Source: JAZKFT01 sp043760535
GTDB taxonomy: Bacteria > Bacteroidota > Bacteroidia > Chitinophagales > Chitinophagaceae
Direction of reading: 5' to 3'
NCBI GenBank assembly: GCA_043760535.1
Contig: JAYUOV010000084.1
Coordinates: forward strand, 1-17,203
Length of the DNA: 17,203 nt
Positions 1-8,899 of this stretch are shown here, one piece after another (within the stretch, counting starts at the first letter, position 1; each line of letters starts with the position of its first letter). The notes under the pieces are model-generated. The model saw only the letters and a program-made list of their open reading frames with translations. It searched no databases and was not told the origin of the DNA. Position numbers and translations under genes: made by a program.

Positions 1-245
1 GTGCCACTTGCAGTGCCGCCAGTAATACTACCTTTTACATCTGCAATGCTGTTCTCAAAAGGGAAATGTGCCACCAGATTTGTTGGAGCTATGTCATTAC
101 TGTTTACAAAGCCCCCAGCTACTGGTGGGGCATCTCCTTTGTTAAAGCTATCGCCATAATCAGCCTTGGTACAGCCTGTGCTTACCATGGCTGCTGCCAG
201 TATAAGAAAGCTGCCAGAGAATAAGGTTTTGAAATTTGTTTTCAT
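1..245 (-). CDS. Partial secreted lipoprotein, probably LamG-like (N-terminal 81 residues only)
   Basis: The gene reads leftwards from an ATG at 243-245 and leaves the window open at the left edge, so only about 81 residues are visible. They begin with a lysine-containing N-terminus, a hydrophobic stretch and the lipobox S-T-G-C with the acylated cysteine at about residue 25, so the product should be a lipid-anchored envelope protein. Around residues 54-70 the sequence LVAHFPFENSIADVKGS resembles the opening of LamG/concanavalin-like jellyroll domains, which often bind glycans. The gene starts 32 bases after the susD-like stop codon on the same strand, so it is probably the last visible member of that operon and may encode a surface glycan-binding or substrate-handling partner of the SusC/D pair. 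The lipoprotein call is firm. The LamG call is an inference from a short stretch. Confidence 0.65.
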   Translation of the reverse strand, partial: MKTNFKTLFSGSFLILAAAMVSTGCTKADYGDSFNKGDAPPVAGGFVNSNDIAPTNLVAHFPFENSIADVKGSITGGTASG

Positions 246-277
246 ATTAAATGTTTTTTAAATTGAATTGCGCTTGT

Positions 278-1816
278 TTAGTAGCCATTGTTTTGTGTAA
301 GCCTGCCACCACTCAAATCTCTTTGTGCCTGTGGTATGGGAAACACCTCATGTTTGCCATCTATAAAAGATTTGCCGTGTGCTCTTAAAACCACACCAGC
401 CCTGCCTTGGCGAACGAGGTCTAAAAACCTGTCCTGCTCCATACCCAGCTCTACCCTTCTTTCTTTCCACACATTGGCCTCGGTTAAAGTAGTAGCTGGC
501 AGGTTAGCCCTTGTGCGTACCAGGTTAAGTTTGTTAAGCCCATCCGCATTACCCAGCATGGCTGCGGCTTCAGCATATATCAGCATCACTTCGGCATACC
601 GCATCAGCCGAATATTCTTTGGCTTGCTATCCTTATTATTAGTAACCTGCGGGCTTTCGGCAATAGGGCTATGGTAAGCCTTATAGCTATACCTGTCGTT
701 CTCCACAGAATCTTTAGATGGCAATCTGTATCCATCCCATAAAACTGTGCCAGGGCTGTTGCCTGCTACGGTTGGGTTAATAAACATAATAGTGGCACCC
801 CTGCGTCTGTCGCCTGTTTCATAAGCACCAGCCAAATCTGCCGAGGGGCAGTTAAAGCCAAAACCCAAATCGTTCCAGCCGCCACGGCCTCTTGCCCCCT
901 GGCCATTACTAAACAATGGGCTCACCGCATTTTCACCTGCATTTACACCAGTCTGCACTTCAAAAATAGACTCGCTGCCGTTGTTGCCGCCCTGTCCACC
1001 CACAGCTTTTTCTCTGAATATGAAATTATAATCATTTACCAGCGAATACTTGCCAGATGTGATTACCGCATTAGAAAGCTCCAATGCCTTAGCCCAGTTT
1101 TTCTGGTAGAGATATACTTTGGCCAAATAAGCTTGTGCTGCCCCTTTATTGGCACGACCTGTTTGTGTTGTAGCATCACCTTTCATGGGTAGGTTATCAA
1201 CGGCAAACTGCAGGTCTTCTACTACTACTACATAAATTTCTGCAGCAGTGGCGCGGGTGTTTAATGCGGCACTATTGCCTTCGCTTGGCAATGGCACATT
1301 CGTAATTTTTGGAACACCACCAAAGAACCTTACCAGGTTAAAATAGTAGAGACCACGCAAAAATCTTGCTTCACCAATCAACCTGTTTTTGGTAGTGGCT
1401 TCAATGGTGCTTTTGCCTAAAATTTCGATGGCTTTATTGGCACTGATAATAGCATTAAAATGGCCGCTCCAAATATTATTAAAAATAAAGTTGTTCGGTG
1501 TGTGGGTCATGTTGTCGATATCGCCGAGACCACCACTGTTAAAGTCGCCGGGGGTGCTGCCCTTGTCGGCATCGTCGCTAGCTACATCGTTAGTAAGTGC
1601 CCATAAAAAGCCTACGGTAGTTTTATCAAACCCGCCATAGTAAAGGGTATTGTACACGCCGCCCACCAGTTTGGTGGCAGCATCTGGGTCGGTAAGGGCC
1701 AGCACTTCGGTGGTTTCGCCCTGTGGATCTACTTCTAAAAAACTTTTTTTACAACTGCCCAATAATGCTGCCGGCAGTAAAATGAGAGCTAGTTTTTTTA
1801 TGATTGATATGTTCAT
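278..1816 (-). CDS. SusD/RagB-family outer-membrane nutrient-binding lipoprotein
   Basis: This 512-residue protein has a lipoprotein signal peptide with lipobox L-L-G-S-C (Cys22). It continues with the typical SusD opening (KKSFLEVDPQGETTE), the ARFLRGLYYFNLVRFFGGVP segment that lies in the TPR-like helices of the family, and the late block RLMRYAEVMLIYAEAAAMLGN followed by VWKERRVELGMEQDRFLDLVRQG. It ends in the usual short ..NNGY tail. Length and block order are normal for the family. SusD proteins sit on the cell surface as a lid over the SusC barrel and help capture the ligand, usually a glycan or peptide. It follows the susC-like gene by 23 bases on the same strand, so co-translation as a pair is expected. 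The ligand cannot be read from the sequence, and no glycoside hydrolase is visible in the window to hint at it. Confidence 0.96.
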   Translation of the reverse strand: MNISIIKKLALILLPAALLGSCKKSFLEVDPQGETTEVLALTDPDAATKLVGGVYNTLYYGGFDKTTVGFLWALTNDVASDDADKGSTPGDFNSGGLGDIDNMTHTPNNFIFNNIWSGHFNAIISANKAIEILGKSTIEATTKNRLIGEARFLRGLYYFNLVRFFGGVPKITNVPLPSEGNSAALNTRATAAEIYVVVVEDLQFAVDNLPMKGDATTQTGRANKGAAQAYLAKVYLYQKNWAKALELSNAVITSGKYSLVNDYNFIFREKAVGGQGGNNGSESIFEVQTGVNAGENAVSPLFSNGQGARGRGGWNDLGFGFNCPSADLAGAYETGDRRRGATIMFINPTVAGNSPGTVLWDGYRLPSKDSVENDRYSYKAYHSPIAESPQVTNNKDSKPKNIRLMRYAEVMLIYAEAAAMLGNADGLNKLNLVRTRANLPATTLTEANVWKERRVELGMEQDRFLDLVRQGRAGVVLRAHGKSFIDGKHEVFPIPQAQRDLSGGRLTQNNGY

Positions 1817-1839
1817 GTTGATTACAATTTAGGGGTGGA

Positions 1840-4800
1840 TTAAAAACCTACATTAACACCAAATGCAAATGTGCGGGTGGTAGGGTAAATGGCACTTTCA
1901 ATACCAGCAGCAAGCGTTCCGCCGTTACTTATTTCTGGCGTAAAGCCACTATATTGTGTAATAGTAGCCAGGTTCTGAACGGTTACATATACCCTAAAAC
2001 TTTGCATCTTCATTTTGCCCAACATATTTGCTGGCAAAGTGTAGCCTAGTGAAAGATTATTGATACGGAAGAAATCGCCTTTTTCCAAAAAATAAGTAGA
2101 GGCAGGCAACTCCTGAGTATTGGCTCTTGGAATGCTGGTATTGGTATTATTAGGTGTCCATCTGCCTAGTGCTACTTCGGTTTCTACATTGTCTCTAAAA
2201 TCGCCACGTGCCGCCTTTTTACCATTGTAAATTTTACCGCCGCTTGTACCAAAACCACCTATAGATAAATCTATTGTTTTAAAACTTACATTACCGTTTA
2301 CCCCAAAGGTCATTTTTGGTTGATAAGAACCTTGATACACCCTGTCGTCGGCATTAATTTGTTTATCATTATTTACATCTCTGTAGCGCAGATCGCCGGG
2401 TTTGGCACCGGGTTGGCCAGATCCTGCTATTTCTGCTGCAGTCTGAAAAATGCCCGCAACTTCCCACAAATAAAAGCTACCAATTGGCTGCCCGTTATCG
2501 CTTCGTGTGGTAGTACCTTGTCCGCCTACACTGCCATCGTTAATGGCCTGGCCACCATTCAAATTATCTATTTTGTTTTTATTAAAAGCAATATTGCCAC
2601 CGATATTGTATTTCCAGTCGCGGCTGATATTGTCTTTCCAATCTAGGCTTACCTCTACGCCTTTGTTGGTAAATGAGGCTGCGTTTGTAATGTATTCATC
2701 GTTGGGATCGCCCAAAATCGAAGGCACTTTAATACGTACCAATGCATCCTGTGTTTTGCGGTTGTACACATCTACAGTACCAGATAGTTTGTTTTTCAGC
2801 AAGCTGAAGTCTAAGCCCAAGTTGGTTTCGGAAGTTATTTCCCAGCGAAGGTTTTTATCGGCTAGTTCTGCAATTCTAATATTTAATACTTCTGCGCCGT
2901 TAAAAAAATAAGGTAGGTTTTGGGTAGCCAATGGTATAAACAAACTGCTTGGAATACCATCGTTGCCCACTTTACCATAGCTGGCTCTTAGTTTAAGATT
3001 GCTAAAAAGTTTTTGGATATTCATAAACTTTTCGCTGCTTATTACCCATGCTGCACCTACCGATGGAAAGAAGCCCCAACGATTGTTTAAAGGCAACCTG
3101 GAACTACCATCGTACCTGCCCGTGGCGGTAATAAAATATTTGTCGTTGAAATTATAATTGAGCCTTGCCAGATAAGAGTTGCGGGTACTTAAATCGCCAT
3201 CGTTAAAATTGGTAGCACCAATAGACGAACCTGCGTTAAGGTACCATTGATCTTTGTCTTCCGGCACATCTATTCTTGTTCCGCCGAGGCCGTTAATCCT
3301 TATTTGTTCAGCAGTGGCCCCTACAAGTAAATTAAAGTTATGTTGGCCAAAACTTTTGGCAGCAGTTGCTGTGTTATCCCACACCCAACGGTTACCCTGG
3401 CTTTCGCCAATGCTAAGGCGGCTATTGGGCCTTAGCTGGTTACTGCCTGCACTTAAAAATACATTATTGGGCCCTACGTTAGCATATTTGTAACCATAGG
3501 AAACATTACGAAAATTGTTTTTATCTACACCAAAACTAGAGCGTAGCGTAAGCCATGTAAGTGGCTTTAACTCTGCTACCACGTTAGCCTGCAGGCGGTC
3601 ACCCAAGCCAGTATTGTCATTTTTATCCTGATCTAAAATAGGGTTACCCACGTTATTGGCCAATGAAGTATTGCCATACCTATTATTTTGTTTAGCTAAA
3701 ACATAGGGTGCTGCCCGGTAGGCCACATTAAATGCCCCCAGATCCACATTTCTCAGGTCGCTGCGGCTGTAAGATAGCATCGTTGAAACCTTAAAGTTTT
3801 TACTAATCTTATAATCGTTGTTGCTTCTTAACGTAAAGCGTTTAAAGCTATTGGTGCGGATGATACCCTCATCGCTTAGGTAGCCTGCACTTAAAAAATA
3901 ATTTATTTTGTCGCTGCCGCCAGATATAGAAAGGTTGTGATTTTGAAAAAACCCACGTTTTAAAATTTCATTGTACCAATCGGTATTGCCGCCAGCATTC
4001 AGTAATGCTTGGGTTACAATGCTATCGCCGCTGCCATAGTAAATGCTGGCTTCGTTAATGTAACCTGCGTATTGGTTAGCCCCAGCCATATTTACCAAAC
4101 GTGTAGCCTCTTTTACGCCTACTGTGGCATCGTAATTAATAACCATTTTACCCACCTTACCTTTTTTAGTAGTAAGTATAATAACGCCATTAGCAGCCCG
4201 CATACCATAGATGGCCGTAGCGGAGGCATCTTTTAAAATTACCATACTTACAATATCGGCGGAGTTAATGTTGCGGATATCATCGTTAATAACACCATCT
4301 ACCACATATAGCGGGTTAGCCCCTGCCAGCATGGTTCCTGTGCCACGTATGCGTATAATGGGCAATGCGTTGGGGTCGCCGCTGGTAATTACCTGCACAC
4401 CGGCCACCTTACCTTGTACAGCCTGTGTGGCTGTAAGTACGGGCTGCTTGGCTAGTTCGGCACCGCTTACCGAAGCTACAGATCCGGTTAAATCCTTTTT
4501 ACGGGCGGTACCATAACCTACCACAATAACTGCATTTAAATCCGACTGTGGCATGCTTTTTAGCACCACGTTTATATTGCCATTATTATTTACCGCTATC
4601 TCGTAAGGCATAAAGCCTACTGCAGAAATTATCAGCGTAGCATCCGAAGTTGCATTGATGGAAAAGCTACCCGAGGCATCGGCAGAAGTGCCATTTTTTG
4701 TACCTTTTATAAGTACTGAAGCCCCAGCAACAGGGCTGCCCACACTATCTAATACTTTACCATTTACTCGCAGGTCTTCTTTAAAATTTTCAAAATCTTC

Positions 4801-5163
4801 CAGGCTGCCGCTTAACACTACCAGGTTATTTTCCAGTAGTTTATATTTAACAGTAGTGCCTTCGAACATTTGGTTTAATACATCGGTGAGGTAGGCATTA
4901 TCTGCATTTACATCCACTTTTTGGTTGTCGGCAAAAAGGGCATCATTGTATAAAAATCGCACCCCGGCTTTTTTTTCAATTTGCTGTAGGGCGTTTTTAA
5001 AATTAGCCGACTTTAGTTTCAAAGTAATCCTGCTTTGGGAGAATCCCTTTGCCGATACCTGCAATGTGGTAATCAGCAAAAAAATGGCTGTGAGTTTCAT
5101 AAGCAGCAATAGTTTATTAATATGGCACTTGCCCGCAATACCAAATGGTTTGCCTTTTTTCAT
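1840..5163 (-). CDS. SusC/RagA-family TonB-linked outer-membrane transporter with N-terminal STN signalling domain
   Basis: The 1107-residue protein starts with a long signal peptide (hydrophobic core about 18-38). An STN (secretin/TonB N-terminal) domain follows at about 45-117, then a carboxypeptidase-regulatory-like beta-sandwich at about 133-202 (VNGKVLDSVGSPVAGASVLI). The SusC signature VVGYGTARKKDLTGSVASVS is at about 214-233, the plug with LYVVDGV and ILKDASATAIYG at about 285-320, and the TonB-dependent barrel runs to the end. The STN domain is present only in transporters that signal to a FecR-type anti-sigma factor, which agrees with the fecI/fecR-like genes immediately upstream. 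It imports large substrates across the outer membrane with SusD as partner. The ATG at 5161-5163 gives a complete signal peptide. The 163-base leader to the preceding gene can form hairpins. Substrate unknown. Confidence 0.96.
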   Translation of the reverse strand: MKKGKPFGIAGKCHINKLLLLMKLTAIFLLITTLQVSAKGFSQSRITLKLKSANFKNALQQIEKKAGVRFLYNDALFADNQKVDVNADNAYLTDVLNQMFEGTTVKYKLLENNLVVLSGSLEDFENFKEDLRVNGKVLDSVGSPVAGASVLIKGTKNGTSADASGSFSINATSDATLIISAVGFMPYEIAVNNNGNINVVLKSMPQSDLNAVIVVGYGTARKKDLTGSVASVSGAELAKQPVLTATQAVQGKVAGVQVITSGDPNALPIIRIRGTGTMLAGANPLYVVDGVINDDIRNINSADIVSMVILKDASATAIYGMRAANGVIILTTKKGKVGKMVINYDATVGVKEATRLVNMAGANQYAGYINEASIYYGSGDSIVTQALLNAGGNTDWYNEILKRGFFQNHNLSISGGSDKINYFLSAGYLSDEGIIRTNSFKRFTLRSNNDYKISKNFKVSTMLSYSRSDLRNVDLGAFNVAYRAAPYVLAKQNNRYGNTSLANNVGNPILDQDKNDNTGLGDRLQANVVAELKPLTWLTLRSSFGVDKNNFRNVSYGYKYANVGPNNVFLSAGSNQLRPNSRLSIGESQGNRWVWDNTATAAKSFGQHNFNLLVGATAEQIRINGLGGTRIDVPEDKDQWYLNAGSSIGATNFNDGDLSTRNSYLARLNYNFNDKYFITATGRYDGSSRLPLNNRWGFFPSVGAAWVISSEKFMNIQKLFSNLKLRASYGKVGNDGIPSSLFIPLATQNLPYFFNGAEVLNIRIAELADKNLRWEITSETNLGLDFSLLKNKLSGTVDVYNRKTQDALVRIKVPSILGDPNDEYITNAASFTNKGVEVSLDWKDNISRDWKYNIGGNIAFNKNKIDNLNGGQAINDGSVGGQGTTTRSDNGQPIGSFYLWEVAGIFQTAAEIAGSGQPGAKPGDLRYRDVNNDKQINADDRVYQGSYQPKMTFGVNGNVSFKTIDLSIGGFGTSGGKIYNGKKAARGDFRDNVETEVALGRWTPNNTNTSIPRANTQELPASTYFLEKGDFFRINNLSLGYTLPANMLGKMKMQSFRVYVTVQNLATITQYSGFTPEISNGGTLAAGIESAIYPTTRTFAFGVNVGF

Positions 5164-5191
5164 ACTTTTAATTTTTGGGGGTTATTAAAAT

Positions 5192-5263
5192 AAGGAATGG
5201 CCATCGCTGCAAACGAGAAGCTATTCCCTTAATGGCCTATTGGGGAGTGTTAGTAGCACTCCC
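5192..5263 (-). other. Structured leader upstream of the susC-like gene
   Basis: Between fecR and the transporter start, two consecutive stems can be drawn. AAGGAAT (5192-5198) pairs with ATTCCCTT (5223-5230). GGGAGTG (5243-5249) pairs perfectly with CACTCCC (5257-5263) around a 7-base loop, with further possible pairing of the GGCC runs outside it. On the minus (transcribed) strand no T-run follows the second stem, so it does not look like a terminator for the sigma/anti-sigma transcript. It may be a stability or processing element that separates regulator from transporter expression. Folding was done by eye only. Confidence 0.35.
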
Positions 5264-5326
5264 TTTTTAGGGGCCTAACTTGTGTTTAGATAAATGATTT
5301 CAAGCATCGTTTTTTGGTTTTGGCTG

Positions 5327-6448
5327 TTATTTAAAAATCAGTATTTCGTTTTTATTAATGGTGTATTTAAACTGGGTGGTGTATTGCAAAGCCTTTAATG
5401 CCTGCTGTACAGTTTCATTTTCAAAAGAACCCGTAAGCCGGGTTTTGCGTAGCCGCTCGTACTTAAATAATATGCTAACACCATACCAACGTTCCATACG
5501 GCTAGCGAGGTCTTCGAAAGTTTCTTTATTGAACACCAGTTTATTTTGCAGCCATGCGGTTTCAATTATGGCATTTTCTGTTGTAGTGTAGGTTACAGGA
5601 GTAATGCTAACCAATGCCTGTGGTTCTCTTGCAATGCTTTTGATATCCGTATCATTTTTATTTGGTGGCGATGCCCTAATATAGTTTTCATTACTAAGCA
5701 CCAGTTTTTCGTTGGGCTTTAGTATTATTTTTTCTGATTGCCTTGTTTTCAGTGTTACTTCTATGCTGCCGTGTATCAGGCTGGTTTCCATTGTTTTTTC
5801 TCCGGGATAGCACTTTACGTTAAAGGCCGTGCCCAACACCTTAATATCCATTTTATCGGTATGGATAATAAATGGTTTAGCCGCATTTTTCATTACGTCA
5901 AAATAAGCTTCGCCTGTAAGTTTTACTTCTCTAATGGTTTTGCCATAGTTATTATCGTAGGTGAGTTTGCTACCGCTGTTTAACCAAACAACAGTGCTGT
6001 CTGGTAATAAAAGTTTGGTTTTAGAGCCGTATTTGGTAGAGATTTCGGTGGGGGTAATGGCTGCTGTTTTTTGCGAAGCAGAATTTGAAAGTTGGCTAAC
6101 AATAACCAGACACAGACCAACGATACTTGCGGCAGCGAGGCTGAGCCAGATAATTTTTTTGGACGGAATTTTAACAATACTAATTCCGGTAGTGGCTCGC
6201 TGAGGAGAATTGAGGTTGTTTAGTTCTTGTAGTTGTATCGTTTCCCAAATTTTTTCAAAATTTTTTTCCAAAGATGGAATATCTGTTTTTGGGGTCTGTT
6301 GCCATTGTTCGGTAATTATTTCCACAGCATAATGCTCGTCGGGGTGATTACGCAATAACTGCTCCAATTCCTGAAGTTCTTCTTCAGAAATCTCATTCGT
6401 CAGTTTTCTGGCCATTAAAGTCCAGATTCTGTTGGCAGGCGATGGCAT
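5327..6448 (-). CDS. FecR-family anti-sigma factor (inner-membrane sigma regulator)
   Basis: From the ATG at 6446-6448 the protein has 373 residues. The N-terminal cytoplasmic part (ANRIWTLMARKLTNEISEEELQELEQLLRNHPDE) is the sigma-binding region usual for Bacteroidota FecR proteins. A single membrane segment follows (IIWLSLAAASIVGLCLVIVSQL), then the periplasmic FecR domain (STKYGSKTKLLLPDSTVVWLNSGSKL, LTGEAYFDV, VLGTAFNVKCYPGE). The C-terminal DUF4974-like domain is similar in fold to STN (FEDLASRMERWYGVSILFK ... GSFENETVQQALKAL). An upstream TTG at 6500-6502 would add 18 residues (VDFLNPVVLILQLNEKT), but it has no ribosome-binding signal and those residues do not look like family sequence. 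The protein is expected to bind the sigma factor encoded just upstream and to receive the signal from the STN domain of the SusC-like transporter encoded downstream. Confidence 0.93.
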   Translation of the reverse strand: MPSPANRIWTLMARKLTNEISEEELQELEQLLRNHPDEHYAVEIITEQWQQTPKTDIPSLEKNFEKIWETIQLQELNNLNSPQRATTGISIVKIPSKKIIWLSLAAASIVGLCLVIVSQLSNSASQKTAAITPTEISTKYGSKTKLLLPDSTVVWLNSGSKLTYDNNYGKTIREVKLTGEAYFDVMKNAAKPFIIHTDKMDIKVLGTAFNVKCYPGEKTMETSLIHGSIEVTLKTRQSEKIILKPNEKLVLSNENYIRASPPNKNDTDIKSIAREPQALVSITPVTYTTTENAIIETAWLQNKLVFNKETFEDLASRMERWYGVSILFKYERLRKTRLTGSFENETVQQALKALQYTTQFKYTINKNEILIFK

Positions 6449-6579
6449 CGTTTTTTCGTTAAGCTGTAGTATAAGAACAACAGGATTAAGAAAATCTACC
6501 AAGGCAGGAGGAAATATTTATTTGAAGGCTTTAATAACCGGTTTTCAACTACCTAATCATTTTACAAAAATTTTCCAGT

Positions 6580-7158
6580 CTATTTTTTTTCACTTTTTTT
6601 CCCCTGTTTAAAATTTACCGCTTCACTTATTCTTTTTAAGGCAATGGCCAGTTGGTTGTCGATAGTTTTAACAGTGATGTTGAGTATACAGGCAATCTCC
6701 CGGTAACGCAGCCTGTCTTCTTTGGCCATTTTAAATATGAGTTTGCATTTTGGTGGCAGTTGCTGAACTATTTCATCTATCCTGCGGCGCATTTCGCTGG
6801 TAATCAAAATCTGCTCAGGGTTGGGTTCATGGGTTGCAATTTCCACATGGGTGTAATCAAAAAAATCGTGGTGGGGTTCGCTGTTTTTTTTACGCAAATA
6901 ATTAAGTGCGGTATTTTTAGTGGCAACGTACAAGTAAACCCGGAGGTTTTTTATATGGGCTAAAGTGGCCCTGTTTTGCCAAAATTGTATAAATACGTCC
7001 GCTACTATTTCTTCGGATTGCTCTTTGTTATGAATAATGGTGTACGCAAACTGCCGTAGCGGAGTTGCGAGCATTACGTACAGCTGCCGGAATGAGGCAT
7101 GGTCACCATTAATAACAATATGGTGTTGCAGCAATGGTATTTGATGCACATCTTTCAT
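6580..7158 (-). CDS. ECF-family RNA polymerase sigma-70 factor (FecI-like)
   Basis: The 192-residue protein carries sigma region 2 at about 18-64 (SFRQLYVMLATPLRQFAYTI ... SEEIVADVFIQFWQNR) and region 4 at about 127-180 (IVQQLPPKCKLIFKMAKEDR, YREIACILNITVKTIDNQLA, a helix-turn-helix). There is no region 1 or 3, as in extracytoplasmic-function sigma factors. The tail is lysine rich (KQGKKSEKK). It is first in the leftward operon, 131 bases before the chosen fecR start, and should direct transcription of the susC-susD genes when released by FecR. The ATG at 7156-7158 lies about 37 bases downstream of a perfect TAnnTTTG box on the same strand, so the sigma gene itself is probably transcribed by the housekeeping sigma factor. 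Confidence 0.96.
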   Translation of the reverse strand: MKDVHQIPLLQHHIVINGDHASFRQLYVMLATPLRQFAYTIIHNKEQSEEIVADVFIQFWQNRATLAHIKNLRVYLYVATKNTALNYLRKKNSEPHHDFFDYTHVEIATHEPNPEQILITSEMRRRIDEIVQQLPPKCKLIFKMAKEDRLRYREIACILNITVKTIDNQLAIALKRISEAVNFKQGKKSEKK

Positions 7159-7194
7159 ATAGCAAGCCGAACTTTATTAATTTAATTCTAACTT

Positions 7195-7202
7195 CAAATT
7201 TA
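7195..7202 (-). promoter_or_regulatory. Bacteroidota-type -7 box for the sigma-factor gene
   Basis: On the minus strand the bases read TAAATTTG, an exact fit to the TAnnTTTG -7 consensus of Bacteroidota housekeeping promoters, 36 bases before the sigma gene ATG. A clear -33 TTTG partner is not visible about 19 bases further upstream, so the call rests on the -7 box and its position. Confidence 0.45.
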
Positions 7203-7344
7203 TGGTTAAAAATGGCAGCCGTCCTGCACTGTCTTTTTTTTCAGGCATATCATTTTTAAAGGGTCAACACTTATTTGAATGACCTATTTTATGGTAGTGG
7301 CAGGTTTTTCTAATTTCTTATTTCAGTTTTTACCCCTGCACCCT

Positions 7345-7352
7345 TACTTTTG
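7345..7352 (+). promoter_or_regulatory. Bacteroidota-type -7 box for atpD-atpC
   Basis: TACTTTTG matches TAnnTTTG exactly and lies 40 bases before the atpD ATG, which predicts a short leader of roughly 30-35 bases. The -33 region holds only a weak match (TTTC at 7321-7324, spacer about 20). The divergent sigma-factor promoter box lies about 140 bases away in the same intergenic space. Confidence 0.5.
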
Positions 7353-7392
7353 CCGCACAAATTTTTAACCCCCACTTAAATACTACTGGAAT

Positions 7393-8895
7393 ATGGCTAA
7401 CGTTGGGAAAATTAAACAGATTATCGGTGCCGTAATAGACGTGCAATTTGCCGGTGGCAGTAAACTGCCAGAAATCTATAACGCCCTGGAAATCACCCGT
7501 GATAACGGCGATAAGCTGATTTTGGAAACACAACAGCACCTGGGCGAAGACAGTGTACGTACTATTGCTATGGACGGAACCGAAGGTTTGGTTCGTGGTA
7601 TGGATGTAGTAGATACCGGTATTCCTATTGCTATGCCAGTTGGTCCGGAAATTAACGGACGCCTGTTTAATGTAACCGGTGATGCTATTGATGGTTTGCC
7701 ACAAGTAAGTAAAGTTGGCGGCCGCCCTATACACAATAAACCACCATTATTCGAAAACCTGAGTACTGCAAGTGAAGTTTTGTTTACTGGTATTAAGGTG
7801 ATTGACCTGATTGAGCCGTATGCAAAAGGTGGTAAAATTGGTTTGTTTGGTGGTGCCGGTGTGGGTAAAACGGTACTAATTCAGGAGTTGATTAACAATA
7901 TTGCCAAAGGTTATGGCGGTCTTTCGGTGTTTGCAGGTGTGGGTGAGCGTACCCGTGAAGGGAACGATTTGCTACGTGAAATGATTGAGGCCGGCATTAT
8001 GAACTATGGCGACGATTTTAAACATAGCATGGAAGAAGGCGGATGGGATCTGGATAAAGTGAACATGGAAGGATTAAAAGATTCAAAAGCCACTTTCGTT
8101 TTCGGGCAAATGAACGAACCTCCTGGCGCAAGAGCCCGTGTTGCTTTGAGTGGATTGACCATTGCAGAATATTTTCGTGATGGAGATGGCCAGGGTAAAG
8201 GAAAAGACATCTTGTTCTTCGTAGACAATATCTTCCGTTTCACACAGGCAGGTTCTGAGGTATCGGCCTTGTTGGGTCGTATGCCATCTGCGGTGGGTTA
8301 CCAGCCTACTTTGGCTACCGAAATGGGTTTGATGCAGGAACGTATTACTTCTACCAAAAATGGTTCTATCACCTCTGTACAGGCGGTATATGTACCTGCG
8401 GATGACTTGACCGATCCGGCGCCGGCTACAACATTTGCCCACCTGGATGCCACAACGGTATTGAGTCGTAAAATTGCCGATTTGGGTATCTATCCTGCCG
8501 TAGATCCTTTGGATAGTACATCAAGGATTTTGACACCATTGATCGTAGGTGATTTGCATTACGACTGTGCCAACCGTGTAAAACTAATTTTACAGCGCTA
8601 TAAAGAATTGCAGGATATCATTGCCATCCTTGGTTTGGACGAGTTGAGCGATGAAGATAAACTGGTAGTAAGCCGTGCCCGTAAAGTACAGCGTTTCCTG
8701 AGCCAGCCATTCTTTGTGGCCGAGCAGTTTACTGGTCTTAAAGGTGTATTTGTAGATATTCAGGATACTATCCGTGCCTTTAACAGCATTATGGATGGCG
8801 AAGTGGATGAATATCCTGAAGCAGCCTTTAACCTTGTAGGTACTTTAGAAGATGCTATGGAAAAGGGTAAGAAAATGATGGAAGCGGCGAAGTAA
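7393..8895 (+). CDS. atpD: F1F0 ATP synthase subunit beta
   Basis: The 500-residue protein is a full-length catalytic beta subunit. It has the N-terminal beta barrel (VGKIKQIIGAVIDVQF), the Walker A loop GGAGVGKT at 153-160, the catalytic glutamate in GERTREGND (Glu185), the Walker B strand ILFFVDNI with Asp278, the ATP synthase alpha/beta signature PAVDPLDSTS at about 368-377, and the DELSDE loop at about 416-421 that contacts gamma. It makes ATP from ADP and phosphate in the F1 head, at the cytoplasmic face of the membrane. The only other ATP synthase gene in the window is atpC downstream. Separation of atpD-atpC from the remaining subunit genes is common in Bacteroidota. All key residues are intact and the ATG follows a well-placed promoter box. 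Confidence 0.99.
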   Translation: MANVGKIKQIIGAVIDVQFAGGSKLPEIYNALEITRDNGDKLILETQQHLGEDSVRTIAMDGTEGLVRGMDVVDTGIPIAMPVGPEINGRLFNVTGDAIDGLPQVSKVGGRPIHNKPPLFENLSTASEVLFTGIKVIDLIEPYAKGGKIGLFGGAGVGKTVLIQELINNIAKGYGGLSVFAGVGERTREGNDLLREMIEAGIMNYGDDFKHSMEEGGWDLDKVNMEGLKDSKATFVFGQMNEPPGARARVALSGLTIAEYFRDGDGQGKGKDILFFVDNIFRFTQAGSEVSALLGRMPSAVGYQPTLATEMGLMQERITSTKNGSITSVQAVYVPADDLTDPAPATTFAHLDATTVLSRKIADLGIYPAVDPLDSTSRILTPLIVGDLHYDCANRVKLILQRYKELQDIIAILGLDELSDEDKLVVSRARKVQRFLSQPFFVAEQFTGLKGVFVDIQDTIRAFNSIMDGEVDEYPEAAFNLVGTLEDAMEKGKKMMEAAK

Positions 8896-8899
8896 GAAT

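Noticed and set aside
288..677. Plus-strand reading frame of 129 codons opposite the susD-like gene
   Set aside because: It is antisense to a clearly identified SusD and shows no domain, signal or promoter of its own.
5243..5268. Hairpin plus T-run resembling an intrinsic terminator on the plus strand
   Set aside because: There is no plus-strand gene upstream for it to end. On the transcribed minus strand the T-run is missing, so it is listed as a leader structure instead.
6449..6502. N-terminal extension of fecR from a TTG codon
   Set aside because: The extra 18 residues lack family character, the TTG has no ribosome-binding signal, and the ATG at 6446-6448 gives a normal FecR start.
7330..7736. 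Two long minus-strand reading frames across the start of atpD
   Set aside because: They lie antisense to a certain atpD, have no family features, and their composition follows from the atpD codons.
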